Assembly (NCBI GenBank): GCA_014860585.1
Contig: JACZJL010000002.1
Location: 1 to 51,165, forward strand
Source: Bacteroidales bacterium
GTDB taxonomy: Bacteria > Bacteroidota > Bacteroidia > Bacteroidales > 4484-276
Direction of reading: 5' to 3'
DNA: 51,165 bases
Part shown: positions 1 through 7,999 of the stretch, in pieces
Position numbering within the stretch: position 1 is the stretch's first letter
How the letters are laid out: every line of letters begins with the position of its first letter
Notes under the pieces: generated by a model
What the model was told of the DNA's origin: nothing
Database searches by the model: none
What the model saw: only the letters and a program-made list of their open reading frames with translations
Made by a program: the position numbers and the translations under genes

Positions 1-311
1 GTTCCGAACAACTTGACATTCGGAAGGTTTTTGGTGTATGGAAACTCTTTTTCAGGGATTTTGTAGTTGGCTTTTTTGTAGCCGGTCTCCTCCATCTCGA
101 GGATGGTTTTGATGTCAATCCCAATGTTGTAGCCGGTTGGAATTTTCATCACAATATGTTGATCGTCATCATTTTCGGAGCGCGGTAAAATAGTGCCCGC
201 AAACGGCCCGCGGGTAGTATTCACTTTAGCCTGCCCCCAAACCCGCACATTGTATTTTTTCAATGTTTCGAGCGCTCCCCCTTTGTATCCCTGAAAAATG
301 TCTTCGTTCAT
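1..311 (-). CDS. gatD: GatD-like tRNA-dependent amidotransferase subunit D, N-terminal part (cut by window edge)
   Basis: Only the first ~103 residues are present; the gene runs off the left edge. The frame starts at an ATG preceded by an AAAGGA-like ribosome site. The residues resemble the N-terminal domain of archaeal GatD, which precedes the asparaginase-like domain: GYKGGALETL, then G-P-F-x-G-T-I-L-P-R-S-E, D-D-x-H-I-V-M-K and G-Y-N-I-G-I-D. In archaea GatD releases ammonia from glutamine or asparagine so GatE can convert Glu-tRNA(Gln) to Gln-tRNA(Gln). A plain L-asparaginase lacks this domain. The catalytic domain is outside the window, so I cannot tell whether it is a true GatD or a bacterial asparaginase-family relative with the same front domain. 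purC starts upstream on the same strand, with a 38-base gap between purC's stop and this start. Confidence 0.7.
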   Translation of the reverse strand, partial: MNEDIFQGYKGGALETLKKYNVRVWGQAKVNTTRGPFAGTILPRSENDDDQHIVMKIPTGYNIGIDIKTILEMEETGYKKANYKIPEKEFPYTKNLPNVKLFG

Positions 312-349
312 GCTTTTCCTTTAGTTTTTTTGATTGCTAATATTTCGGA

Positions 350-1303
350 TTATCCGGGATAATTATTATTCAAAAACGCATTGATATTCCCTTCCACTCT
401 TTTCAGCACAGCCGAAACATCGGCTTTTTGAAATTTCTCGCCGGTAATCTTTTCGTAGAGCTCGATGTAGCGTTCCGAAATTGAAGTGACAATGGCTTCG
501 GTCATTTCGGGAACCTGCTGACCAGGGTCGCCCTTGAAGTTATTGGCCATCAGCCATTCACGTACGAACTCCTTTGAAAGTTGCTTTTGAGCCTCACCTT
601 TGGCCTGCCTTTCTTCGTAACCTTCAAGGTAAAAATACCGCGATGAGTCGGGTGTATGGATTTCGTCAATCAGGTAGATTTTCCCGTCTTTTTTCCCAAA
701 TTCATACTTTGTATCCACGAGAATAAGCCCCTTTTGCGCAGCAATCTCGGTACCACGTTTGAATAGATCGAGTGTGTATTTTTCCAAAAGCTGGTAATCT
801 TCATCCGAAACCAATCCCTGGTTGATGATTTCTTCGCGCGTGATGTCCTCATCGTGGCCGGTTTGTGCTTTTGTTGTGGGGGTGATGATTGGTTCGGGGA
901 AGCGCTCGTGCTCTTTCATTCCATCGGGAACGGGAACGCCGCAAATTTCTCTTGCTCCTTTTTGATAAGTGCGCCATGAACTGCCGGTGAGGTAACCGCG
1001 GATGATCATTTCAACCGGGAAAGGATCGCAATAAACGCCCACTGTAACCATTGGATCAGGAACGGCAATTTTCCAGTTGGGGACAATGTCGGCAGTAGCA
1101 TCAAGGAAGCGGGCTGCAATCTGGTTGAGCACCTGCCCTTTAAAAGGGATCCCTTCGGGTAATACGACATCAAAAGCTGAAATCCGATCGGTGGCGATCA
1201 TCACCAGCAATTCGTCGTTGATGTTGTAAACATCGCGTACTTTGCCGGTGTAAAGGCTTTTTTGCCCAGAAAAACTAAAGTTTGTTTTGGTTATCGTTTC
1301 CAT
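350..1303 (-). CDS. purC: Phosphoribosylaminoimidazole-succinocarboxamide synthase (SAICAR synthase)
   Basis: PurC condenses CAIR with aspartate, using ATP, to give SAICAR in cytosolic purine synthesis. The 317-residue protein shows the family's opening [12 protein letters not shown], followed by [11 protein letters not shown] and the G-Y-L-T-G-S-S-W and [11 protein letters not shown] segments involved in nucleotide and substrate binding. The length fits the longer bacterial/eukaryotic form of ~300 residues rather than the ~240-residue form. I chose the METITKT start because it sits directly before the conserved opening; the frame is open 27 codons further upstream but that stretch is not family-like. 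The start lies 29 bases inside the 3' end of phoH, so the two genes are probably co-transcribed and perhaps translationally coupled. Confidence 0.95.
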   Translation of the reverse strand: METITKTNFSFSGQKSLYTGKVRDVYNINDELLVMIATDRISAFDVVLPEGIPFKGQVLNQIAARFLDATADIVPNWKIAVPDPMVTVGVYCDPFPVEMIIRGYLTGSSWRTYQKGAREICGVPVPDGMKEHERFPEPIITPTTKAQTGHDEDITREEIINQGLVSDEDYQLLEKYTLDLFKRGTEIAAQKGLILVDTKYEFGKKDGKIYLIDEIHTPDSSRYFYLEGYEERQAKGEAQKQLSKEFVREWLMANNFKGDPGQQVPEMTEAIVTSISERYIELYEKITGEKFQKADVSAVLKRVEGNINAFLNNNYPG

Positions 1304-2273
1304 TGTTTTGTCTGTTTTGATTATTTGAATTGGATAATTTTCCGTAAGCATTGATAATTTGAACGACCAGTTTGTGGCGCACAATATCCTTTTCGTTCAG
1401 GTAAATGAAATCAATTCCGGGAATGTTATTCAGAATTTTGGTCACCTGAATAAGGCCTGAGGACTGGTTTCTCGGGAGGTCAATTTGTGTAATGTCGCCG
1501 GTAACTACAAATTTGGCTGAAGACCCCATGCGCGTGAGGAACATTTTCAACTGGTTTTCGGTGGCGTTCTGGGCTTCGTCGAGGATAGCGAAAACGTTGT
1601 CGAGCGTTCGTCCACGCATGAAAGCCAGCGGAGCTATCTCAATTGTTCCGTCTTCGAGGTAACCCAGCAGTTTTTGTGATGGAACCATGTCCCGAAGTGC
1701 ATCATACAGAGGCTGGAGGTAGGGATCAAGCTTGTCTTTAAGATCGCCGGGAAGGAATCCAAGATTTTCTCCGGCCTCCACTGCAGGGCGGGTAAGAATT
1801 ATTCGTTTAATTTCTTTATTCCGCAATGCCTGCACAGCCAGAGCCACAGCTGTATAAGTCTTTCCGGTTCCTGCCGGGCCAATGGCAAACACCAGGTCGT
1901 TCCGCTTGCAACTTTCAACCATTTTCTGTTGGTTTGGTGTACGGGCTTTTATCAGTTTGCCGTTACGGCCATGTACAAGTACATCGGTATTTTGCTGCAA
2001 ACTTTGAGGCACATCATCCGCTTCGCCGTCGAGCAAATCCCTGACGTCGTATTCGCTCAGTTTGCCAAAACGTTCAAAATGAAGAATTAGCAACGAAAAG
2101 CGCTTTTCGAACAGATCAATTTCTCCTTCTTCACCAATCACCTTTAGTTCAGTACCGCGGGCAACAAGTTTTAGTTTAGGAAAGTGACTTTTCAGCAACT
2201 CGAAATTGGCATCGTTTACGCCAAAAATTTCAAGAGGATTAACAGACTCAAGTGATATGATTTTTTCGGACAT
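1275..2273 (-). CDS. phoH: PhoH-like ATPase (YbeZ type)
   Basis: This cytosolic P-loop ATPase of 332 residues belongs to the PhoH/YbeZ group, which in other bacteria is linked to ribosome and RNA metabolism, often with the RNase YbeY. Visible motifs are Walker A G-P-A-G-T-G-K-T, Walker B with I-L-D-E-A-Q-N-A-T and the sensor-like [15 protein letters not shown]-like N-terminal segment precedes the ATPase domain. The start MSEKII is preferred over an upstream in-frame ATG because the family begins near this point. The tail is rich in Asn and Gln and is probably disordered; its coding DNA overlaps the start of purC by 29 bases. ybeY is not adjacent here. Confidence 0.93.
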   Translation of the reverse strand: MSEKIISLESVNPLEIFGVNDANFELLKSHFPKLKLVARGTELKVIGEEGEIDLFEKRFSLLILHFERFGKLSEYDVRDLLDGEADDVPQSLQQNTDVLVHGRNGKLIKARTPNQQKMVESCKRNDLVFAIGPAGTGKTYTAVALAVQALRNKEIKRIILTRPAVEAGENLGFLPGDLKDKLDPYLQPLYDALRDMVPSQKLLGYLEDGTIEIAPLAFMRGRTLDNVFAILDEAQNATENQLKMFLTRMGSSAKFVVTGDITQIDLPRNQSSGLIQVTKILNNIPGIDFIYLNEKDIVRHKLVVQIINAYGKLSNSNNQNRQNNGNDNQNKL

Positions 2274-2398
2274 TCTGTTTGTAGGTTTGGCATAAGTCAA
2301 ATTTTCAACTTATCTTTCCTGATTTTCAAATTATTGAGATAAAAAAAACTCGAAACTTACCGCGAAAATTGATGGGCCAGCTATCATGTATTCGCACA

Positions 2399-2563
2399 TT
2401 AATTTACTTCTTCTTTAATCTTCCTTTTTTTGGGCAAAGATTTTCGCAAGTAAAACGCTTTTCTTTTTTTAATAAATTCACTTATTTCCTGTTTTTCTTT
2501 ATCAGTCAGCGGCTGACTTTCGATTAAAAAATCTATTCCCACTGGTTCTTTAATGTGTGCCAT
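2399..2563 (-). CDS. Small protein paired with GNAT-like gene (possible antitoxin)
   Basis: A 54-residue protein starting MAHIKEPVG. Its start is separated by one base from the stop of the GNAT-like gene, so the two form a tight pair. The middle reads G-I-D-F-L-I-E-S-Q-P-L-T-D-K-E-K-Q-E-I-S-E-F-I, then a very basic tail with K-K-R-K. This resembles small proteins that I recall next to ~170-residue acetyltransferase-like genes in Bacteroidota. I read the pair as toxin-antitoxin-like, but the small gene comes second, unlike most antitoxin-first operons. I cannot see a DNA-binding fold. Function is inferred only from context. Confidence 0.6.
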   Translation of the reverse strand: MAHIKEPVGIDFLIESQPLTDKEKQEISEFIKKRKAFYLRKSLPKKRKIKEEVN

Positions 2564-2564
2564 A

Positions 2565-3095
2565 TTATTGCGTTTTGAAATATTTTTCAACAAGTATTTT
2601 AGAGGCAACCGTATCAATTATCATTCTCTGGTTTTTGAAATGAAAAGCGCCTAATGTTTTTTCGTAATGCTTAATTAACTGTGTTTTAGCTGTGAATGCA
2701 ACAAATCCATCAAATCCTTTTTGAAAAGAAACTTTGCAAGCATAGGCAACCAGATTACCAGCAACGCCTTCATAAAGTTTATTCGTCCCAATATTAAATG
2801 GTGCACTTTCGAGTAAACGCATAAAAACGTGATCACTTTCAATTGTAATACTTAATAACCCCTGAATAATATGAGGATTGTTTACGATTGATAATTTGTA
2901 TTGTTCAGACTTTTCATTTTTAAACTCAGCTTTCCAATCAAAATTCCATCCGCTTTTTTTGGTAATATTTTTGAGATCGGTTTTTGTTAAAATTGAAACC
3001 TCAGTCGAAAAACTATCCCCAGAAATAGTGTTCAGAATTGAATTGGTCAACCTGTCAATTAAAAAGTCATGTTCTACCATTTTTGTCCTGTCCAT
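2565..3095 (-). CDS. GNAT-like acetyltransferase fold protein
   Basis: A 176-residue soluble protein. The C-terminal half carries L-Y-E-G-V-A-G-N-L-V-A-Y-A-C, the position and style of the acetyl-CoA-binding loop in GNAT proteins, followed by Q-K-G-F-D-G-F-V-A-F and A-K-T-Q-L-I-K-H-Y-E, typical of a compact Bacteroidota GNAT group. The canonical Q/R-x-x-G-x-G/A is only loosely met. Two starts are possible: this one and one five codons later, which has an AGGA eight bases upstream. The DNA is AT-rich compared with purC and phoH, and the gene is followed at once by a 54-codon gene, suggesting a mobile two-gene cassette. It could be a toxin (a GNAT modifying aminoacyl-tRNA or a protein) or a plain acetyltransferase. 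Confidence 0.6.
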   Translation of the reverse strand: MDRTKMVEHDFLIDRLTNSILNTISGDSFSTEVSILTKTDLKNITKKSGWNFDWKAEFKNEKSEQYKLSIVNNPHIIQGLLSITIESDHVFMRLLESAPFNIGTNKLYEGVAGNLVAYACKVSFQKGFDGFVAFTAKTQLIKHYEKTLGAFHFKNQRMIIDTVASKILVEKYFKTQ

Positions 3096-3231
3096 TTACA
3101 ATTCAACATAGTTATTGAATATCAATACTTTTAAAATCATATTTTCTGTTTCCGGACATTTAGCTAATGTTGAAATAACATAGCTAAAATACGCGGATTC
3201 ATAATTCTATCAACCCCCAAAATTATCAAAA

Positions 3232-3265
3232 TTTGCCAAGCCGTGATGAAGAAATACTAATTTTG
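3232..3265 (+). promoter_or_regulatory. Bacteroidota-type promoter for the SAM adenosyltransferase gene
   Basis: TTTG at 3232-3235 and TAATTTTG at 3258-3265 match the -33 and -7 (TAnnTTTG) consensus of this phylum, with 22 bases between them, at the long end of normal. The start codon follows 35 bases after the -7 box. Confidence 0.5.
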
Positions 3266-3300
3266 CTTTTTGTTTGGCTAAAACGAGTAATCAAGGGGAT

Positions 3301-4080
3301 ATGGCGCTTATCACGTTGCTTTCCGACTGGGGAACGAAAGATCATTATGCGGGTATGGTTAAAGGGAAGATTTTATCGAAAATCCCCGGAGCAACCATCG
3401 TTGATATTTCTCATACCATTCCCGCCTTCAATTTGAACAGTGCTGCTTTTGTGCTTAAAAACGCCTACTTTAATTTCCCTAAGGGAACAATTCACATAGT
3501 TGATATCACCTCTGAAGCCACCATCGAAATGCCACATGTACTGATTGCATATGACGGCATGTTTTTCATTGGTGCCGACAACGGGATTTTCTCCCTTGCC
3601 TTCGACCGCGAGCCGGACACCCTTATCGAAATTGACATTCACCAGGAATCCGATACCTTCACATTTGCAGCTTATGATGTCTTTGTAAAAGTAGCCCAGC
3701 ATATTTCCGAGGGTAAAGATTTAAAGGAATTAGGCCCTGTAAGAGATGAACTGACCAAAAAAATCCCACTGCGTCCGGTGACCACCGACAACCTGATCAA
3801 AGGCCATGTGGTATACGTGGATAGCTATGAAAATGTGTTTACAAATATTGACCATGATTTGTTTGTTAAGATAGGTCAGAAACGCCCTTTCCGTGTGCTT
3901 TTCGGAGCATCGCGTTATAGCGTAAAAAAAATCAGCAATTCCTACAAAGATGTTCACGAAGGAGAGATCGTTGCCTTGTTCAGCTCTTCCGGTAACCTGC
4001 AGATTGCTGTCAGTATGGGTAATGCTTCCGGGTTACTCGGACTGAAAGTGGATGATACGGTGAGGGTGGAGTTTGGGTAA
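3301..4080 (+). CDS. SAM hydroxide adenosyltransferase (DUF62 / fluorinase-chlorinase superfamily)
   Basis: The 259-residue protein opens M-A-L-I-T-L-L-S-D-W-G-T-K-D-H-Y-A-G-M-V-K-G, the hallmark of the DUF62 family, whose ordinary members hydrolyse S-adenosylmethionine to adenosine and methionine using hydroxide. V-D-I-S-H-T-I-P, G-T-I-H-I-V-D and G-A-D-N-G-I-F-S-L are further family motifs. The C-terminal barrel domain (from about residue 170) includes G-H-V-V-Y-V-D-S-Y-E-N-V-F-T-N-I. The loop that distinguishes true fluorinases is not evident, so the hydrolase is the better call. The start is fixed by AAGGGG a few bases upstream of this ATG; an ATG nine codons upstream lies before the ribosome site. 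It is a lone gene converging on the zinc operon. Confidence 0.9.
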   Translation: MALITLLSDWGTKDHYAGMVKGKILSKIPGATIVDISHTIPAFNLNSAAFVLKNAYFNFPKGTIHIVDITSEATIEMPHVLIAYDGMFFIGADNGIFSLAFDREPDTLIEIDIHQESDTFTFAAYDVFVKVAQHISEGKDLKELGPVRDELTKKIPLRPVTTDNLIKGHVVYVDSYENVFTNIDHDLFVKIGQKRPFRVLFGASRYSVKKISNSYKDVHEGEIVALFSSSGNLQIAVSMGNASGLLGLKVDDTVRVEFG

Positions 4081-4139
4081 GAAAACAACTATGCTGATCT
4101 GAGCGATGAGAAACCAAACTTTGACAGTCAGAAATTACC

Positions 4140-4712
4140 TCAATCTTTTTCGCTAAAACTCTGGAAGCTGAATTTATCCCCGCGCTTAATGCCATGCTTT
4201 TTGACAAACCCTCCAGCCACTTCGATCACATATTTTGCCTTGTCACCTGATGGCAGGATCTCTTCTGATTCAGGTTTGGTATTTTCGTATATGCTTACAA
4301 TTCCAAAATCTTTATTAGCGTAAAGAATATCCAGCGGAACGTGCGTGTTTTTCATCCAGTAACCCTGATACTGTTCCTCGTGATAGATAAAAAGCATGCC
4401 CATTGTATCAGGAACCAAATATCTGAACATCAGTCCTTTTTCACGGCTTTGCGGTGTTTCTGCAATTTCGATTGAAATGGTGGTAATAGAATCACCTCCG
4501 GCTGTGTAAAAACTCAATTGCCCGTCAACCCGGAATTGGATTTCATTTGGAACCTGCCGTATGCTTTCTGAAACATCTGCATTAGTAGGGTTCAATATTT
4601 CAATGGCAAAAACCAGTAAAAAAGCCAGAGGAATCAAAAAAAGCAACATGATCATCATCATGCGTTTAGGTTGCGGCTCCCTGCGGCTCCGAAAATTTTT
4701 TTTTGTAATCAT
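4140..4712 (-). CDS. DUF192 family exported protein
   Basis: A 190-residue protein with a basic N-terminus, one hydrophobic segment (about residues 19-38) and a DUF192 domain from about residue 55: S-R-E-K-G-L-M-F-R, then M-L-F-I-Y-H-E-E, Y-W-M-K-N-T-H-V-P-L-D-I-L-Y and I-E-V-A-G-G-F-V-K-K-H-G-I. DUF192 proteins are small periplasmic or membrane-anchored domains of uncertain function. The start ATGA overlaps the stop of znuB by four bases, so it is translationally coupled to the zinc transporter and is the last gene of that operon. A role in metal handling is suggested only by this position. Confidence 0.88.
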   Translation of the reverse strand: MITKKNFRSRREPQPKRMMMIMLLFLIPLAFLLVFAIEILNPTNADVSESIRQVPNEIQFRVDGQLSFYTAGGDSITTISIEIAETPQSREKGLMFRYLVPDTMGMLFIYHEEQYQGYWMKNTHVPLDILYANKDFGIVSIYENTKPESEEILPSGDKAKYVIEVAGGFVKKHGIKRGDKFSFQSFSEKD

Positions 4713-5557
4713 AAGGCTCTATGGATTTGATTTCTAATACTTAGTGAAATCTGGATGCTTTTAATTATTTTACCGATAATGAAAAGTAAAACCAGGAAAA
4801 AGATAATTGCAGCACCGGATGGGAGATTAAAGTAATAGGATAAAAACAATCCGGAAAAACTACCCAGAAGACTGATTAAAATTGATAGCAGAATGATTTT
4901 TTCAAATTTTTTTGTAAAAATATTGGCAATGGCCTGAGGGATGGTGAGCAGCGAAATTACAAGGATGATACCTACAACCTTTATGTTTAGCACGATAGTA
5001 AGCGCCACCAGGGTAATCATCATATAGTTGACCTTTTCCACCGGAAGTTTTGCAGCACGCGCATATTGTTCGTCAAAAGCAACAAAGAGAATGGTTTTGT
5101 ACATCAGAAGGAAGATGGCAATAATTACCAACGAAAGGGCAAGTAACAAGTAAAGGTTCAGGTTGGTCACAGTGAGGATATTTCCAAAAAGAAAGCTCAT
5201 CAGGTTGGCTGAATAGCCGGGTGTGAGAAAGATAAAGATAATGCCGACGGCCATTCCAAACGACCACAGGATGGCAATTACGGAGTCTTCACGGACATTG
5301 GTTTTTTTTGCCATGTATTCAATTCCGAGTGCAGATAGCACGCTGAAAACCATTGCCCCGAGGATCGGATTGAAACCGAAGTAATACCCGATACCAATAC
5401 CACCAAAAGAGGCATGTGTTATTCCACCGCTGATGAAGACGATCCTTTTGGAAACGATATAGGTGCCGATGATACCGCAGGCAAGGCTTGCCAGTACCGC
5501 AGCCAATGATGCATTGATAAAGAATTGGTATTGAAAAAGATTAAAAAATGATTCCAT
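4709..5557 (-). CDS. znuB: Zinc/manganese ABC transporter permease (ABC-3 family)
   Basis: The 282-residue integral membrane protein has eight to nine hydrophobic segments and the ABC-3 (ZnuB/TroC/MntB) pattern: G-T-Y-I-V-S-K-R-I-V-F-I-S-G-G-I-T-H-A-S-F-G-G-I-G-I-G near residues 30-60 and a K-V-V-G-I-I-L-V-I-S-L-L-T-I-P-Q-A core near 195-215. It forms the inner-membrane pore for a divalent metal delivered by the ZnuA-like lipoprotein. It lies four bases downstream of the ATPase gene and overlaps DUF192. Zinc is inferred from the Fur-family regulator and the His-rich binding protein; manganese is possible. Confidence 0.92.
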   Translation of the reverse strand: MESFFNLFQYQFFINASLAAVLASLACGIIGTYIVSKRIVFISGGITHASFGGIGIGYYFGFNPILGAMVFSVLSALGIEYMAKKTNVREDSVIAILWSFGMAVGIIFIFLTPGYSANLMSFLFGNILTVTNLNLYLLLALSLVIIAIFLLMYKTILFVAFDEQYARAAKLPVEKVNYMMITLVALTIVLNIKVVGIILVISLLTIPQAIANIFTKKFEKIILLSILISLLGSFSGLFLSYYFNLPSGAAIIFFLVLLFIIGKIIKSIQISLSIRNQIHRAL

Positions 5558-5561
5558 ACAA

Positions 5562-6326
5562 TCAGTGGGTGTGGTTATGTTGTTTTAAAATAGTGTGGGG
5601 TATGTCGCCATGTGCGATAATCTGAATCGGGCAATTGTAGGCCGCGAGTTGCTCCTGGCTGATGATGTTCGATTCGTGGTAATGCAGTTCGCGGTTTACA
5701 CAGGCAATCGTTTTCACGAAATAGGTGATTGTTCCAACGTCATGCGAAACGATCATGATAGCCATACGTTTGTTCAGATCTTTCAGTGTTTTGTAAAGAT
5801 CGCTTTCAAATTTGTTATCCACATAGGTGTTCGGTTCATCAAGGATTAGCAGCTTGGGGTCGGACACGATGGCACGGCAAAGAAAAGCGCGTTGCAGTTG
5901 CCCACCTGACAGTTCGCCGATGTTTTTTCCGGCCAGGTGGGAGATACCCATTGCTTCAAGCATCTCGCGGGCTTTGGCCAGGTGTGTTTTGGAGAAATGA
6001 TTGACCAGCCGGTTTCTTCTTGCAAGCCCTGAAAGCACAACATTAAGCACCGTAATGGGGAAAACCCGGTCGGTACTACTCACCTGAGGAAGGTATCCGA
6101 TTAACTTTCGTGTTTCGGCAGTTTCATCCTGCCGGTGATAGATTACTTTTCCTGAAACGGGTTTAATCAAACCGATGATCACCTTTACCAATGTGGTTTT
6201 GCCTCCGCCATTTGGACCAATCACCCCGATAAAATCGTTGTCGTGAATCGTAAAATTCACATCCCGAAGAATGATCTCATCCTCATATCCTGCCGTAACT
6301 GACTGCAATTCGACGATCTTTCCCAT
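5562..6326 (-). CDS. znuC: Zinc/manganese ABC transporter ATP-binding protein
   Basis: The 254-residue ATPase energises metal import with the ABC-3 permease. Walker A is G-P-N-G-G-G-K-T-T near residue 38, the Q-loop follows at Y-L-P-Q, the signature is L-S-G-G-Q-L-Q-R-A, Walker B is L-L-I-L-D-E-P and the switch histidine is in I-V-S-H-D-V-G. The tail is unusually rich in histidine (H-G-D-I-P-H-T-I-L-K-Q-H-N-H-T-H), as in some ZnuC proteins where it may sense or bind metal. It sits between the binding-protein gene (8-base gap) and the permease gene (4-base gap). Confidence 0.94.
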   Translation of the reverse strand: MGKIVELQSVTAGYEDEIILRDVNFTIHDNDFIGVIGPNGGGKTTLVKVIIGLIKPVSGKVIYHRQDETAETRKLIGYLPQVSSTDRVFPITVLNVVLSGLARRNRLVNHFSKTHLAKAREMLEAMGISHLAGKNIGELSGGQLQRAFLCRAIVSDPKLLILDEPNTYVDNKFESDLYKTLKDLNKRMAIMIVSHDVGTITYFVKTIACVNRELHYHESNIISQEQLAAYNCPIQIIAHGDIPHTILKQHNHTH

Positions 6327-6334
6327 TGTGTCAA

Positions 6335-7543
6335 TTATTTATTTGATGCATTAATAAGGGAAGCAATTTCCAGCATATTTTCATACCAGTTTTCCGAAAG
6401 CGGGTCAATCTGAACCACCCTGCAATTCAATTCTTTGGCAACAATCTGGGCATTGGTGGCATCGAACTCTTTTTGTATAAAAATAATTTTCACCCCTCCT
6501 TTTCTTGCCTGGTCAATGGAGGATTTCAACTGTGAGGGAGTAGGCTCTTTGCCTTCGTACTCAATCGAAATCTGCTCCAGCTGGTAATCCCTTGCAAAAT
6601 AACCCAGGGTAGGGTGGAAGATTAAAAATTCCCTGTTCGGAAGGTTTGAAAGCAATTCGGCAATTTCTTCATCAAGTACATGAAGGTTAGCTTTCAATTG
6701 ATCGTAGTTCCTTATGAATTCCTCTTTGTGTTCAGGAGCTGCCTCAATCAACGCGTTCAGGATGTTTGCTGCTTTAATGACCCCATTACGTGCCGAGAGC
6801 CAGGTGTGCGGGTCCACTCCTTCATGGTCATGGCTGTGTTCGGTATCTTCGGGATCACATTCATGGCCGGCAATCAGTTCAATCCCTTCGGTGATTTTGA
6901 CCAGTTTGATGCCAGGGTAGTTGGCTTTGATCGAAGGGAGAAGCAGGTGCTCGAAAGTAAGGTTCCCGTTGTAGAAATAGACATCACTTTTACTGATGGT
7001 TTTCATCTGGCGTGGAGTGGGGTCGTAGATATGATGATTTGATCCGGGAGGAATAAGTATTTGGATATCAGCTAGGTCACCTGCAATCTGCTCCACAAAA
7101 TATTTGTGTGGCAATATGCTGACCAGCACTTTGATTTTTCCGGAATCATCTTTTGTGGCATTTGTACACCCGGGGATAGAAATTAATGTAAATGCCGACA
7201 GCAGTATAGTAAGCATCGTTGCAGCTTTTTTCAGGCGATCACTTTTTTGCGTTTTTTTATTCATACCTTGATATTTATTCAAATCAATTATTTTAATTAA
7301 AAAGCGGGGTACAGGATCAAAACCCGAAGTGCCCCATGGATTGCAGCGCAAAATTCTGTTCACTGCCAGTTTGCCTCCTTTGACGGCTCCATGCAGCTTC
7401 AACGCCTCAGCTGCATATTCGGAGCAGGTAGGAACATGCCTGCATGATGCCGAAGTAAGAGGCGATATCCCATACTGATAAATCCTTATGGGGGCTATCA
7501 GGATCAATGATACGATATTTTTTGTCAACTTTTTCACCGACAT
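6335..7543 (-). CDS. YidD-ZnuA fusion: membrane insertion factor domain joined to zinc-binding lipoprotein
   Basis: One uninterrupted 402-codon frame holds two proteins. Residues 1-80 are a complete YidD (P-I-R-I-Y-Q-Y-G-I-S-P-L, C-R-H-V-P-T-C-S-E-Y-A, R-I-L-R-C-N-P-W-G), which in other bacteria helps YidC insert membrane proteins. After a 13-residue linker comes Met94 (codon at 7264), then a lipoprotein signal peptide with lipobox S-I-P-G-C (Cys126) and a ZnuA-type metal-binding protein: V-L-V-S-I-L-P-H-K-Y-F, a His/Asp/Glu-rich loop H-E-C-D-P-E-D-T-E-H-S-H-D-H and V-D-P-H-T-W. The ZnuA part could also be translated alone from Met94 (AAGG just upstream), giving 309 residues. Either a real fusion, a lost stop codon, or a sequence error removing a stop. 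No stop lies between the two parts in this frame. Confidence 0.85.
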   Translation of the reverse strand: MSVKKLTKNIVSLILIAPIRIYQYGISPLTSASCRHVPTCSEYAAEALKLHGAVKGGKLAVNRILRCNPWGTSGFDPVPRFLIKIIDLNKYQGMNKKTQKSDRLKKAATMLTILLSAFTLISIPGCTNATKDDSGKIKVLVSILPHKYFVEQIAGDLADIQILIPPGSNHHIYDPTPRQMKTISKSDVYFYNGNLTFEHLLLPSIKANYPGIKLVKITEGIELIAGHECDPEDTEHSHDHEGVDPHTWLSARNGVIKAANILNALIEAAPEHKEEFIRNYDQLKANLHVLDEEIAELLSNLPNREFLIFHPTLGYFARDYQLEQISIEYEGKEPTPSQLKSSIDQARKGGVKIIFIQKEFDATNAQIVAKELNCRVVQIDPLSENWYENMLEIASLINASNK

Positions 7544-7555
7544 AAAATCCCCGTT

Positions 7556-7969
7556 TTATTGTCCTCCGTCAAATTCTACGAAATTGCGGTCGGTTTCATA
7601 AAGTACAATCGAAAGTTCAAATTGTGGGTCAATGATTTCCCGCAAAATGCTCCAGATTTTTATGGCGATGTTTTCGGCACTCGGGTTCAGATCGGCAAAA
7701 TCCTCCACATCCAGGTAAAGGTTTTTATGGTCGTAACGGTCTTCGATACTGGCTTTTACGATATCCTTGAGCTCTTTCATGTCCATCACGTAACCCGTCT
7801 CCGGATTGACCTCCCCTTTTACCTTCACAATCAGATTGTAATTGTGCCCGTGATAATTCGGATTGTTACACGAGCCAAACACCAGTTCGTTTTTTTGATC
7901 ATCCCAATTGGGATTGTGAAGCCGGTGTGTGGCATTGAAATGTGTCTGGCGGCAGGCTGTTACTTTCAT
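7556..7969 (-). CDS. queD: 6-pyruvoyl/6-carboxy-tetrahydropterin synthase family (QueD-like)
   Basis: The 137-residue enzyme converts dihydroneopterin triphosphate to a tetrahydropterin, in queuosine precursor synthesis for QueD. Zinc ligands are His15 (H-F-N-A-T-H-R-L), His40 and His42 (Y-H-G-H-N-Y); the catalytic cysteine is Cys34 in F-G-S-C-N-N-P-N. The D-H pair in R-Y-D-H-K-N-L and the C-terminal L-Y-E-T complete the site. The C-N-N-P-N spacing resembles pyruvoyl-tetrahydropterin synthases as much as E. coli QueD. It lies between the Fur-family regulator and the YidD-ZnuA gene with short gaps (30 and 12 bases), so it is part of the zinc operon. Zur-controlled duplicate QueD proteins are known, which fits this position. 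Confidence 0.9.
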   Translation of the reverse strand: MKVTACRQTHFNATHRLHNPNWDDQKNELVFGSCNNPNYHGHNYNLIVKVKGEVNPETGYVMDMKELKDIVKASIEDRYDHKNLYLDVEDFADLNPSAENIAIKIWSILREIIDPQFELSIVLYETDRNFVEFDGGQ

Positions 7970-7999
7970 GTTTTTTTTATTTAAATTGAATGCGTTATT

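Noticed and set aside
3301-4080. SAM-dependent fluorinase/chlorinase
   Set aside because: The protein is an ordinary-length family member with no visible insertion loop; the hydrolase is far commoner.
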